Notes: generated by a model from the letters alone, not told the origin. A DNA stretch of 8,103 bases from Actinomycetota bacterium (GCA_011682565.1 JAACEJ010000126.1:1-8103), one strand, 5' to 3'. Shown: positions 1 through 7,329, counted from the stretch's first letter. Translations and numbers: made by a program.

Positions 1-264
1 GCCCATTCGATTGAATTTTTCAACGATCTGGAGTTGGAGATTTCCATCGAGTTGGGAAGAACAACAATGGTTCTCAAGGATATTTTAAAGTTAAGTAATG
101 GTAGTGTCGTCGAGTTGGACAAGTTTGCCAGCGAATTTGTTGATGTTTACGTGAACAATAAAAAATTTGCCGAAGGTCAGGTTGTCGTTGTCGATCAGAA
201 TTTCGCCGTTCGAATAACGAATTTGATTTCTTCCGATGAAAAATTAGCCTCGGTTGCAAACTAG
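1..264 (+). CDS. fliN: FliN, flagellar motor switch (C-ring) protein, 3' partial
   Basis: The reading frame is open from the first base and ends at TAG 262-264, so the 87 codons seen are the C-terminal end of a gene that starts upstream. The sequence shows the typical SpoA (surface presentation of antigens) domain of FliN: ISIELGRT, then ILKLSNGSVVELDK, then FVDVYVNNKKFAEGQVVVVD, and NFAVRITNLI near the end. FliN forms the lower rim of the cytoplasmic C-ring with FliM and FliG, helps switch rotation, and docks FliH with the export ATPase. The tail after the domain is short (about a dozen residues). A FliY-type protein has the same C-terminal domain plus a phosphatase-like N-terminal region; that part lies outside the window, so FliY cannot be fully excluded. 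fliO follows after 37 bases, as expected in this operon. Confidence 0.93.
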   Translation, partial: AHSIEFFNDLELEISIELGRTTMVLKDILKLSNGSVVELDKFASEFVDVYVNNKKFAEGQVVVVDQNFAVRITNLISSDEKLASVAN

Positions 265-301
265 GCTTTGGCTGAAGAATTTAATTTTGGTGAAAAGTTA
301 T

Positions 302-814
302 ATGATAAAAGCAAATAAGAAAAAGTGGGCGGTCGTCATCGTTTTTGTTCTTTTATTATTGCTAACAATGACGATGATTTCTTTTTCAGGAGACGCGGGG
401 AACCAGGTACCAGGTAACGTTCAAGGCGGTGACGCTCAAGAGCAGATGCCCTCACAGTTTAGCTTTTCGCACGCCGTCGTCCGAACCATTGCGGCGCTCA
501 TTTTTGTCATTGTCCTTTTATTTGCGTTTGTATATGGCGTCAAGTGGTTGCAAAATAAAACGAACCTGGCTCGCAATGCTTTCCAGATAATGAGTGTTGT
601 TTCCAGTTTATCGCTCGGTCCCAAAAAGGGCGTTTATTTGATCAAAGTTGTTAACCGGCTGCTCGTGGTAGGGTTGACTGATGGTAATATTTCATTGCTC
701 GCTGAACTGGACAAGGATGAGGCACAAATTGTAAACCAGAACTCGACCAAAAACCCGAAACCGTTTGCCTCTGCACTTGCCGCACAGTTGTCGAATTTTG
801 GTGGATCAAAATGA
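302..814 (+). CDS. fliO: FliO, flagellar export-gate assembly protein
   Basis: A 170-residue protein from ATG 302, chosen because GGTGA at 289-293 lies 8 bases upstream; in-frame TTG 254 and GTG 290 are less likely starts. A basic N-terminus (KANKKK) is followed by a hydrophobic stretch at about residues 9-28 that looks like a signal peptide or first membrane anchor. Then comes a polar, Gly/Gln-rich stretch (about 30-55) and a second membrane segment (about 61-82). The cytoplasmic FliO domain follows, with SSLSLGPKKGVYLIKV, RLLVVGLTDGNISLLAEL at about 101-137. FliO is a poorly conserved membrane protein that helps FliP assemble into the export-gate core and is not thought to stay in the final structure. 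Its position directly before fliP, with a 4-base stop/start overlap (811-814), supports the call. Bacillus FliZ has a comparable signal-plus-anchor layout. Confidence 0.88.
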   Translation: MIKANKKKWAVVIVFVLLLLLTMTMISFSGDAGNQVPGNVQGGDAQEQMPSQFSFSHAVVRTIAALIFVIVLLFAFVYGVKWLQNKTNLARNAFQIMSVVSSLSLGPKKGVYLIKVVNRLLVVGLTDGNISLLAELDKDEAQIVNQNSTKNPKPFASALAAQLSNFGGSK

Positions 815-1590
815 AGAAAATGTTGCAATTGATAATAACGGGCGAACGAAAAATAAAACTCCCGGCCTGTTTCGCTTTTATGCTTGCCCTGTTTATTATC
901 CCCGGAAAAGTTATGGCCATTCCCAAAATATCGATTGGCATCGACCAGGCTTCCAAACCAGGTGATGTTGCTGTTACCCTGCAGATTTTGCTGCTTCTGG
1001 CAATTCTTTCACTTGCCCCGGCGCTAATTATTATGGTTACCTCTTTTACCCGCGTAACCATCATTCTTTCGTTTTTAAGGCACGCTCTCGGAACCCAGCA
1101 AGCGCCGCCTACTCAGGTCATGGTTGGCTTGTCCATCTTTCTGACCGTCTTTATCATGGCGCCGGTGTGGCAGAATATTAACACGGAAGCGATACAGCCT
1201 TATATGAAAGAACAAATCAGCCAGAAAGAAGCTTATAAAAAAGCTTTACAGCCGTTGCGCGAATTTATGTTCAGGCAGACGCGTGAGAAAGACCTTGCGC
1301 TCTTTGTGAACATGGCAAAAATGGAAAAGCCCGATTCGCAGGATGAGATTCCGACGTATGTTTTGATACCGTCGTTCATCATCAGTGAGTTCAGAATTGC
1401 TTTCCAGATTGGCTTTTTGCTGTATGTTCCGTTTCTCATGCTGGACATGGTCATCTCCAGTGTGCTGATGGCCATGGGAATGTTAATGCTGCCGCCAATT
1501 ATGATTTCGCTGCCTTTTAAACTCATTTTATTTGTACTGGTTGACGGCTGGTATCTGATTGTCGGTTCGATCGTTGCAGGATTCAGGTAA
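811..1590 (+). CDS. fliP: FliP, flagellar type III export-gate membrane protein
   Basis: A 259-residue protein starting at ATG 811, overlapping the fliO stop in an ATGA junction, with GGTGGA at 800-805 five bases upstream. Residues 1-36 look like a signal peptide with an unusually long N-region (about 17 residues, several Lys/Arg) before the hydrophobic core and a VMA cleavage-like site near 34-36. Conserved FliP features follow: TSFTRVTIILSFLRHALGTQQAPPTQV at about 78-103, then FLTVFIMAPVW, a periplasmic helical stretch (about 122-165), PSFIISEFRIAFQIGF at 187-202, and LPPIMISLPFKLILFVLVDGW at 227-247. FliP, with FliQ and FliR, forms the helical export-gate core through which rod, hook and filament subunits pass. 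The family has injectisome relatives (SctR/YscR/SpaP), but the flagellar neighbours settle the assignment. Length is slightly above the usual ~245 because of the leader. Confidence 0.97.
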   Translation: MKKMLQLIITGERKIKLPACFAFMLALFIIPGKVMAIPKISIGIDQASKPGDVAVTLQILLLLAILSLAPALIIMVTSFTRVTIILSFLRHALGTQQAPPTQVMVGLSIFLTVFIMAPVWQNINTEAIQPYMKEQISQKEAYKKALQPLREFMFRQTREKDLALFVNMAKMEKPDSQDEIPTYVLIPSFIISEFRIAFQIGFLLYVPFLMLDMVISSVLMAMGMLMLPPIMISLPFKLILFVLVDGWYLIVGSIVAGFR

Positions 1591-1594
1591 GGAG
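1589..1594 (+). promoter_or_regulatory. Shine-Dalgarno site for fliQ
   Basis: AAGGAG sits 6 bases before ATG 1601 and overlaps the last bases of the fliP stop codon. It is the best ribosome-binding site in the window after the flhA one, and it rejects the upstream in-frame TTG at 1559 inside fliP as the fliQ start. Confidence 0.8.
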
Positions 1595-1600
1595 AATTTC

Positions 1601-1870
1601 ATGTCGCAGGAAATGGTATTACAAATCATTAACAAAGCAATTATAACAACGCTGATGGTATCCGCACCATTGCTTATTGCGGGATTGGTTGTCGGTCTGA
1701 TCGTCGCTATTTTTCAGGCTGTTACGCAAATCCACGAAATGACGTTGACATTTATCCCCAAGATTCTGGCGATCTTTATCACGCTCATTATTTTATTGCC
1801 ATGGATGCTCGGCAAATTTATTTCGTTTTCCACACAGATTTTCAACAGCATTCCAACGTTTAGCCGGTAA
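1601..1870 (+). CDS. fliQ: FliQ, flagellar export-gate membrane protein
   Basis: An 89-residue, very hydrophobic protein, the standard length for FliQ. There are two membrane hairpin segments at about residues 14-38 and 52-72, separated by the family's best conserved stretch, IVAIFQAVTQIHEMTLTFIPKI (about 34-55). Several FliQ copies wrap around the FliP/FliR core to form the export gate of the flagellar type III apparatus. The start at ATG 1601 is fixed by a strong AAGGAG 6 bases upstream; fliP ends 10 bases before. The stop TAA 1868-1870 is in the same frame as the following fliR, with no other stop between them. Confidence 0.96.
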   Translation: MSQEMVLQIINKAIITTLMVSAPLLIAGLVVGLIVAIFQAVTQIHEMTLTFIPKILAIFITLIILLPWMLGKFISFSTQIFNSIPTFSR

Positions 1871-1903
1871 TGCAAACTATTCTGGAGCTATACGCTTTTT
1901 GCG

Positions 1904-2680
1904 ATGTTTGGCATAAATCAAAATGAAATCGTTCTTTTTTTGTTGGTTTTCGCGCGGATTTCTGCTGCTCTTGCGGTTTTCCCAATACTCGGATCGAACA
2001 GCGTTCCGCTTTATACGAAGATAGGTTTGGGTTTGTTTTTAAGCTTTTTAATTATGCCTGTGGTGGCAAACACAACGCTGCCACAACATTTGGCGACCGC
2101 TGTTATTATTTTTAATGTTGGTAAAGAAATTATTGTCGGGCTTTTGATGGGCTTTATTTCCACATTGTTATTTGCCGGTATCGAGATCGCCGGAACATTA
2201 GCCGGTATGCAAATGGGTTTTGGAATTGTCAACGTAATCGATCCGCAAACACAGCGACAGGTTTCCATTATCAGTCAGTTCCAGATTTTGATGGTCTCTA
2301 TGATTTTCCTGATCATCGATGGGCATCATTTCCTGCTCAGCGGACTGAATCAAAGTTTTGAAGCAATTCCGCCTATGGCGGCTCATTTTCGTTCTGTTAT
2401 TTTTGACATAAATATGAGAATGATGGCAAATGTTTTTGTTGCTGCAATTAAGGTCGGTGCTCCGGTCATCGTTGCTTTGCTGCTTACCAGCTTTGCCCTG
2501 GGATTGATCGCACGTGCCGTGCCGCAAATGAATGTTTTTATTGTGGGATTACCGTTAAAAGTTGCTATCGGATTGATGACACTCGCTTTTTCATTACCTT
2601 TTGTTACGCGTCTTTTTGAAAAAATGTTTATTCAGTTTCGGGTGGATTTTTTCACGCTAATCAGAGCAATGTCACCGTGA
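1904..2680 (+). CDS. fliR: FliR, flagellar export-gate membrane protein
   Basis: A 258-residue integral membrane protein of usual FliR length. It begins in the typical way, with an ARISAALAVFPILG stretch at about 17-30, followed by several membrane segments (about 9-28, 40-56, 64-93, 125-145, 175-204, 213-234). Conserved family features are GIEIAGTLAGMQMGFGIVNVIDP at about 92-114 and LIARAVPQMNVFIVGLPLK at 201-219. FliR fills one position in the FliP5-FliQ4-FliR1 core and contacts FlhB. ATG 1904 is the first start codon in frame after the fliQ stop (33-base gap). It lacks a good ribosome-binding site: the only GGAG-like string (1884-1887) is about 16 bases away. Translation may therefore depend on coupling to upstream ribosomes. 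It is not fused to FlhB, unlike in some clostridia. Confidence 0.96.
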   Translation: MFGINQNEIVLFLLVFARISAALAVFPILGSNSVPLYTKIGLGLFLSFLIMPVVANTTLPQHLATAVIIFNVGKEIIVGLLMGFISTLLFAGIEIAGTLAGMQMGFGIVNVIDPQTQRQVSIISQFQILMVSMIFLIIDGHHFLLSGLNQSFEAIPPMAAHFRSVIFDINMRMMANVFVAAIKVGAPVIVALLLTSFALGLIARAVPQMNVFIVGLPLKVAIGLMTLAFSLPFVTRLFEKMFIQFRVDFFTLIRAMSP

Positions 2681-2690
2681 GATATTAGAA

Positions 2691-3755
2691 ATGGCCGAGG
2701 AATCTTTTCAGGAAAAAACAGAGCGCGCAACACCCAAGCGCAGGCAGGAAGCAAGGGAGAAGGGAAATGTCCCCCGTAGTATGGAGGTCAATTCGGCAGC
2801 CATTCTGCTCATTGTCAGTCTTGCATTTCTGTTTTTGGGAAACCACTTGTACAGGAACCTGCTGGCAATTATGGCAAAGGTTTTGGGACATCTGGATTCC
2901 ATTTCAATTACAACCGCAAGTTTTCCGATGTTGATGAGAAATGGTGGAATTGCTTTTACAGGTCTCGTGGGTCCGATTCTGTTGAGCATCATCGTTGCCG
3001 GCGTTGTCTCAAATATCATTCAGTCGGGACTCGTTTTTTCCGGCCATTCCATTGAACCCAAGCTGGAAAAAATCAGCCCTGCCTCTGGCTTCAAGCGGTT
3101 GTTTGCTTTGCGTTCTCTCGAAGAACTGGTCAAGAACATACTCAAAATGTTCATTATCGGTTACATCGGGTATGTTACTTTACGCGGTGAGCAAAGTCAC
3201 TACCTGGATCTTGTCGATCAGGATGTTGCGCAAATACTGGCGTTTGTTGCAACCATCAGTTTAAAGTTGTGTGTCCGTGTTGGTGTTGTTTTCATTTTTC
3301 TTGCTATCCTGGATTTCGCCTATCAAAAATACGAGTATGAAAAAAATCTGAAAATGACCAAACAGGAAATAAAAGATGAATATAAGCAAATTGAAGGTGA
3401 TCCGTTAATCAAATCGCGGATCAGGAGTTTACAGAGAGAACGGGCGCGTCATCGGATGTTCACGGATGTTCCTGAAGCCGATGTCGTCATTGTCAACCCG
3501 ACGCATGTTGCCGTGGCCATGAAATACGATCCGGAAAAAATGTCGGCGCCCAAAGTGGTCGCCAAAGGAATGCGTAAGATAGCGGAAAGAATCAAACAGC
3601 TTGCGCGGGAACACAATATACCCATAGTCGAGCGTCCGCTTGTAGCCCGCATGCTTTACAAATCAGCGGATGTCGGCGATGAAGTACCTGCCGATCTTTA
3701 TCAATTGGTTGCTGAGATTTTGGCTCACGTTTATCAAATGAAGAATAAAATTTAA
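2691..3755 (+). CDS. flhB: FlhB, flagellar export substrate-specificity switch protein
   Basis: A 354-residue protein of standard FlhB length. The N-terminus is the charged, cytoplasmic family signature (EKTERATPKRRQEAREKGNV, residues 8-27). Four membrane segments follow at about 33-50, 88-113, 145-163 and 183-211. Next is a basic linker helix (KMTKQEIKDEYKQIEGDPLI at 221-240, then IRSLQRERARHRM) and the cytoplasmic domain. The self-cleavage motif is intact as N269-P270-T271-H272, within VIVNPTHVAVAMKYD. By family knowledge, cleavage between Asn and Pro switches export from rod/hook to filament substrates once the hook reaches its length. VERPLVARMLYKSADVGDEVP (313-333) is the conserved end of the domain. 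It starts 10 bases after fliR; a weak TGAG at 2678-2681 is the only ribosome-binding candidate. Confidence 0.97.
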   Translation: MAEESFQEKTERATPKRRQEAREKGNVPRSMEVNSAAILLIVSLAFLFLGNHLYRNLLAIMAKVLGHLDSISITTASFPMLMRNGGIAFTGLVGPILLSIIVAGVVSNIIQSGLVFSGHSIEPKLEKISPASGFKRLFALRSLEELVKNILKMFIIGYIGYVTLRGEQSHYLDLVDQDVAQILAFVATISLKLCVRVGVVFIFLAILDFAYQKYEYEKNLKMTKQEIKDEYKQIEGDPLIKSRIRSLQRERARHRMFTDVPEADVVIVNPTHVAVAMKYDPEKMSAPKVVAKGMRKIAERIKQLAREHNIPIVERPLVARMLYKSADVGDEVPADLYQLVAEILAHVYQMKNKI

Positions 3756-3762
3756 GCCGAGT

Positions 3763-3768
3763 TAGGAG
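3763..3768 (+). promoter_or_regulatory. Shine-Dalgarno site for flhA
   Basis: TAGGAG lies 9 bases before ATG 3778 in the 22-base flhB-flhA gap and confirms that start. Confidence 0.75.
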
Positions 3769-3777
3769 TAGCATCAC

Positions 3778-5859
3778 ATGCCCAAAGGTTTTAATTTATC
3801 CTTTTTATCACGGAACGCTGATGTTGCATTGGCGCTGAGTGTCATTGGAATACTTATCGTCATGCTCATTCCCGTGCCAACCGCAGTGATGGATTTTCTG
3901 TTGGCAGTGAATGTTGCCTTGGCCTTGCTCATTTTGCTCGTTTCAATGTACATCACCAAGCCGCTGCAATTTTCCGTGTTTCCGGGCATGTTGTTAATTA
4001 TTACCATTTTTCGTCTTTCATTGAACGTGGCCACAACACGGCTCATTCTTGGCGACGCTTATGCCGGCAAGATGATTTCAGCTTTTGGGAACTTTGTCGT
4101 AAAGGGCAATTATGTTGTTGGCTTTATCATTTTTCTGATTTTGGTTATTATCAATTTTATCGTCATTACCAAAGGTGCCGGCCGAGTGGCTGAAGTTGGT
4201 GCCCGCTTTACTTTGGATTCCATGCCCGGTAAACAAATGAGTATTGATGCCGACCTGAATGCCGGCGTTATTGACGAGATCGAAGCACGACGGCGCCGTG
4301 ATGAAATCTCCCAGGAGGCAGATTTTTACGGTTCAATGGATGGTGCCAGCAAGTTCGTTCGCGGTGATGCCATTGCCGGCCTCATCATTACCATGCTCAA
4401 TATTGTTGGCGGATTTATCGTTGGCGTCGCACAATTGCACATGGGCTTTAACCAGGCTTTGACTACTTATACCCGTCTCACTATTGGTGACGGGTTGGTT
4501 TCGCAGATTCCGGCGCTTATTATTTCAACGTCTGCCGGTATGATCGTTACACGGGCTGCCTCCGATTCGAATTTTGGGCAGGATTTATACAAACAGCTCT
4601 TTTTTAATTCCAGGGTTGCTTATATCGCAGCGGGTGTTTTATCGCTTTTGGCAATTACCCCCGGTTTACCTTTTGTCCCGTTTGTGATGCTTGCAACCGG
4701 TATGGGTGCCGTTGGATATGTCATTAAAGAACAGCCTGCGGAAGCCGATGAGCCCGAGAAGGAAATCGGCGAGGAACCCGAGAGAGAGGATGATATTCAG
4801 TCCTATTTGCGCGTGGAACCGCTGGAACTTGAAATCGGCTACAATCTCATTCCACTGGTGGATATCGAACAACAAGGCGATTTACTTTCGAGGATTAACC
4901 AAATCCGAAAACAATGCGCTATGGATTTGGGGGTTATTATTCCTCCGATCCGCATCCGTGATGATATGCGTCTTCAGCCGAACGAGTATATTATGCTCAT
5001 TAAAGGAAATGAGGTTGCACGCAACAGTTTAATGCTGGGGTATTATCTTGCTTTAAATCCGGGCATTGAAAAAGAAGAATTACAGGGCGTGAAGGTCAAA
5101 GAACCCGCTTTTGGTTTGCCTGCTGTTTGGGTCAAAGGAGACGAAAAGGAAAAAGCCGAATTAATGGGTTATACACTGGTGGCACCGGCAGCAGTCCTGG
5201 CTACTCATTTATCAGAGCTGCTGAGAATTCACGCCGCACAGATCATCACCCGCCAGGACGTTCATGATTTGTTGGAAAATTTGAAAAAGGATCAGGCCGC
5301 TCTTGTGGATGAGTTGATCCCGGATATTTTGTCAACCGGTTCTGTGGAAAAGGTTCTTAAAAACTTGTTGAGTGAAAGAGTGTCGATCCGTGATCTTGGA
5401 ACAATCATGGAAACCCTGGCCGAGCATATTCATGAATCCAAAGACCTCGATTTATTGGCCGAGCATGTGCGGCAAGCACTCAGCCAGTCTATCATTATGC
5501 AATACCAGGATCGTGACGGCAGAGTGAATGCACTGACACTGGACCCGGATTTGGAACAGATGCTGAACAATGCTTTGGCTGAAGCAAAGAAATCCGGAAT
5601 TGCCGGTACACAGGCGCTTGGCTTTTACTTGTCGACTGATGTTTTGCAAAAATTGCTGTCGGCATTGTCCGAGGTGATTAACCAAATGGAAGCAGAAGGC
5701 CGTCAGCCGCTCATCATTACATCACCATCTCTGCGGCCTTATTTGCGCAAACTTGTTGAACCTATATTTAAAACGCTCAGCATATTATCGTACGCTGAGA
5801 TTCCCGCTCATATTGAAATTCAAACAACCGGAATAGTGAGGATAGACAATGAGGGTTGA
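3778..5859 (+). CDS. flhA: FlhA, flagellar type III export motor / chaperone-docking protein
   Basis: A 693-residue protein, the normal length for FlhA. The N-terminal half (about 1-318) is a membrane domain of roughly eight segments. It contains FRLSLNVATTRLIL (78-91) and the cytoplasmic FHIPEP loop at about 134-198, with SMPGKQMSIDADLNAG, EARRRRDEISQEADFYGSMDGASKFVRGD. The Asp residues in MSIDADL correspond to the region implicated in proton coupling in other FlhA proteins. An acidic linker (about 319-340, rich in Glu/Asp) connects to the cytosolic domain (about 345-693). In known FlhA proteins this domain forms a nonameric ring and receives late substrates with their chaperones; here it includes WVKGDEKEKAELMGYTLVAPAAVLATHLSE and TRQDVHDLLENL. 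A TAGGAG ribosome-binding site supports the start. The 3' end overlaps flhF by 11 bases. Confidence 0.97.
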   Translation: MPKGFNLSFLSRNADVALALSVIGILIVMLIPVPTAVMDFLLAVNVALALLILLVSMYITKPLQFSVFPGMLLIITIFRLSLNVATTRLILGDAYAGKMISAFGNFVVKGNYVVGFIIFLILVIINFIVITKGAGRVAEVGARFTLDSMPGKQMSIDADLNAGVIDEIEARRRRDEISQEADFYGSMDGASKFVRGDAIAGLIITMLNIVGGFIVGVAQLHMGFNQALTTYTRLTIGDGLVSQIPALIISTSAGMIVTRAASDSNFGQDLYKQLFFNSRVAYIAAGVLSLLAITPGLPFVPFVMLATGMGAVGYVIKEQPAEADEPEKEIGEEPEREDDIQSYLRVEPLELEIGYNLIPLVDIEQQGDLLSRINQIRKQCAMDLGVIIPPIRIRDDMRLQPNEYIMLIKGNEVARNSLMLGYYLALNPGIEKEELQGVKVKEPAFGLPAVWVKGDEKEKAELMGYTLVAPAAVLATHLSELLRIHAAQIITRQDVHDLLENLKKDQAALVDELIPDILSTGSVEKVLKNLLSERVSIRDLGTIMETLAEHIHESKDLDLLAEHVRQALSQSIIMQYQDRDGRVNALTLDPDLEQMLNNALAEAKKSGIAGTQALGFYLSTDVLQKLLSALSEVINQMEAEGRQPLIITSPSLRPYLRKLVEPIFKTLSILSYAEIPAHIEIQTTGIVRIDNEG
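5837..5842 (+). promoter_or_regulatory. Shine-Dalgarno site for flhF inside flhA
   Basis: TGAGGA lies 6 bases before ATG 5849, within the last codons of flhA, and decides the flhF start. It implies translational coupling across the 11-base flhA/flhF overlap. Confidence 0.7.
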
Positions 5860-7324
5860 ACGATTTAAAGCTGCGACCCTGCGGGGTGCAATGAAAGCAG
5901 TCAAAGAAAAACTCGGCGAGGATGCGGTGATTTTGCATTCAAAATCTACAGACGATACGGTCGAAATTATCGCCGCAGTGGATGAACCCCAAAGAGAGTT
6001 GCAAAGCATTACGCCTGCGGAGAATCAAAAAGGTGTGCTCACTGAGGTGGGCACTTACAGCCGTAAAGTGAGGGCTGCAACTGTCCCAAAGAAGACGAAA
6101 GTGAAAAGAATGCCCGAGATGGAGCCTGCAGCAATAGGAAAAAGTGGAAAAACTCACGGCAAAAGCGGGCATAATGGCTACAGCAAAATTTCCGCTGACG
6201 GTTTTTCTGGTGAGAATTCTCTTCCCGAAGACGGGAATGGCAAAGCGCACGAGTGCACAGAGGGTGCAGAAGATTTTGAAAAAACTGTTCGGCGCGCCGA
6301 AGAATTCAGCAAAATCCTTCATAAAGAGATGTCTTTTATGGAGCATCAGAGGCAACTCTGGCTGCAATCGCAGGCCAATCTGGACAAGCTTCGAAAAGAG
6401 ATTGCAGAATTGCGCCAGTCCATGTTACAGCAGGAACTGGCCTCTTTGAAAGAAAAAGCCGAGTTGATGAAGAAACAAAAAATCGCCAGGAAAGCAGGCC
6501 CCCGACCGTCCGGTACCGGAAATCGTGAGCAGTTCTATCGGGAATTAACAACCCACCTGGAAGGGCGGGGGATTCCCAAAAATTTGATCCGAACAATCAT
6601 TAAAAATGTCAGGGCCGGGGTTACTGCCCGGAAATTGAACCTGAACACCAAGTCGGGGATGAGAGGGTTGAAGGACATTTTGTCGCAAGAGATTATGAAA
6701 ATGATTCCCGTTTCCAATCTGGAAGAAGGAAGGTCGAATAAACAACGAGTCGTTGCTCTGGTCGGACCTCCGGGAGCCGGGAAAACAACGACCGGCCTTA
6801 AATTGGCGATAAAAAATTCCCTGATTCAAAATAAAAAAGTTGCGATGATGCTTGTGAGTGATTCCGTTAGCGCGACAGCGAAGCATTTGGAATTACTGGC
6901 AAAAGCCGCCAATTTGCCGCTGGCAGTTGTAGAAACTCCAGAGGACCTTGTTGCTGCGATCAAATCAAATTCGGACAAAGACATGATCGTTATCGACTTT
7001 GCCATGAGAAAAGCCAGAGATAAGAGTGGAATACCCGAATTACATACTTTTCTGAAAGCAGCTTCTCCCGGTGAGACGCATCTGGTCATTCCAATGACTT
7101 TGCAACCGGATAATGCGGTCAAGGTGGCAAATGTGTTTAAAACGGTGCATTTTAATCACATTATTCTTTCCAAGATTGACAAGATGCAAAACCTGGGTGG
7201 CATGCTGAAATTATTCCACGCGACGGGCAAGCCGCTATCATATTTGTGTAACGGTACCTCAATACCGGATAATATCGAACCCGCTGTCGCAGAAAAACCA
7301 CCACGAATGATTTTGAAAGGATGA
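5849..7324 (+). CDS. flhF: FlhF, SRP-family GTPase homologue with altered catalytic motifs
   Basis: A 491-residue protein in the FlhF position between flhA and flhG. The N-terminal B domain is recognisable (VERFKAATLRGAMKAVKEKLGEDAVIL, 3-29). A long polar Lys/Gly/Ser-rich linker follows (about 50-140), then a Glu/Lys/Leu-rich probable coiled coil (about 142-212), the helical N domain (about 226-290) and the G domain (from 300). FlhF normally marks the site of flagellar assembly as a GTP-dependent homodimer and recruits early basal-body parts. The P-loop is intact (GPPGAGKT, 306-313), the SKID at 441-444 is an acceptable version of TKxD, and NGTSIPD at 468-474 fits the closing motif. Two central motifs are not: the expected DTxR reads DSVS (338-341) and the expected DTAGR reads DFAMR (383-387). 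The frame is clean, so this is not a frameshift. It is probably an FlhF that binds but poorly hydrolyses GTP. Confidence 0.9.
   Translation: MRVERFKAATLRGAMKAVKEKLGEDAVILHSKSTDDTVEIIAAVDEPQRELQSITPAENQKGVLTEVGTYSRKVRAATVPKKTKVKRMPEMEPAAIGKSGKTHGKSGHNGYSKISADGFSGENSLPEDGNGKAHECTEGAEDFEKTVRRAEEFSKILHKEMSFMEHQRQLWLQSQANLDKLRKEIAELRQSMLQQELASLKEKAELMKKQKIARKAGPRPSGTGNREQFYRELTTHLEGRGIPKNLIRTIIKNVRAGVTARKLNLNTKSGMRGLKDILSQEIMKMIPVSNLEEGRSNKQRVVALVGPPGAGKTTTGLKLAIKNSLIQNKKVAMMLVSDSVSATAKHLELLAKAANLPLAVVETPEDLVAAIKSNSDKDMIVIDFAMRKARDKSGIPELHTFLKAASPGETHLVIPMTLQPDNAVKVANVFKTVHFNHIILSKIDKMQNLGGMLKLFHATGKPLSYLCNGTSIPDNIEPAVAEKPPRMILKG
7316..7321 (+). promoter_or_regulatory. Shine-Dalgarno site for flhG
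   Basis: AAAGGA at the very end of flhF is 8 bases before ATG 7330 but directly abuts ATG 7321. Spacing therefore favours 7330 as the flhG start, although ATG 7321 would make the common ATGA overlap with the flhF stop. Confidence 0.55.
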
Positions 7325-7329
7325 AAAGA

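Noticed and set aside
651..1064. 137-codon minus-strand ORF across fliO/fliP
   Set aside because: It lies antisense to two well-recognised genes, the predicted protein resembles no family I know, and there is no independent start context. It is a shadow of the + strand codon pattern.
811..5859. Injectisome type III secretion genes (SctR/S/T/U/V) instead of flagellar genes
   Set aside because: FliP, FliQ, FliR, FlhB and FlhA have injectisome homologues, but the adjoining fliN, fliO, flhF and flhG and the flagellar gene order make this a flagellar locus.
5939..6367. 142-codon minus-strand ORF inside flhF
   Set aside because: Antisense to the FlhF linker region, Phe/His/Cys-rich composition typical of antisense translation, and no recognisable domain.
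6835..7030. Compensating frameshifts as the cause of the altered FlhF motifs
   Set aside because: I read the other two + frames through the DSVS region. One meets a stop and neither restores a DTYR-like motif. The DFAMR region aligns with DTAGR without a gap, so substitution explains it better.
5849..7324. Ffh or FtsY (SRP or SRP receptor) instead of FlhF
   Set aside because: The N-terminal FlhF B domain is present, there is no M domain of Ffh, and the gene sits between flhA and flhG.
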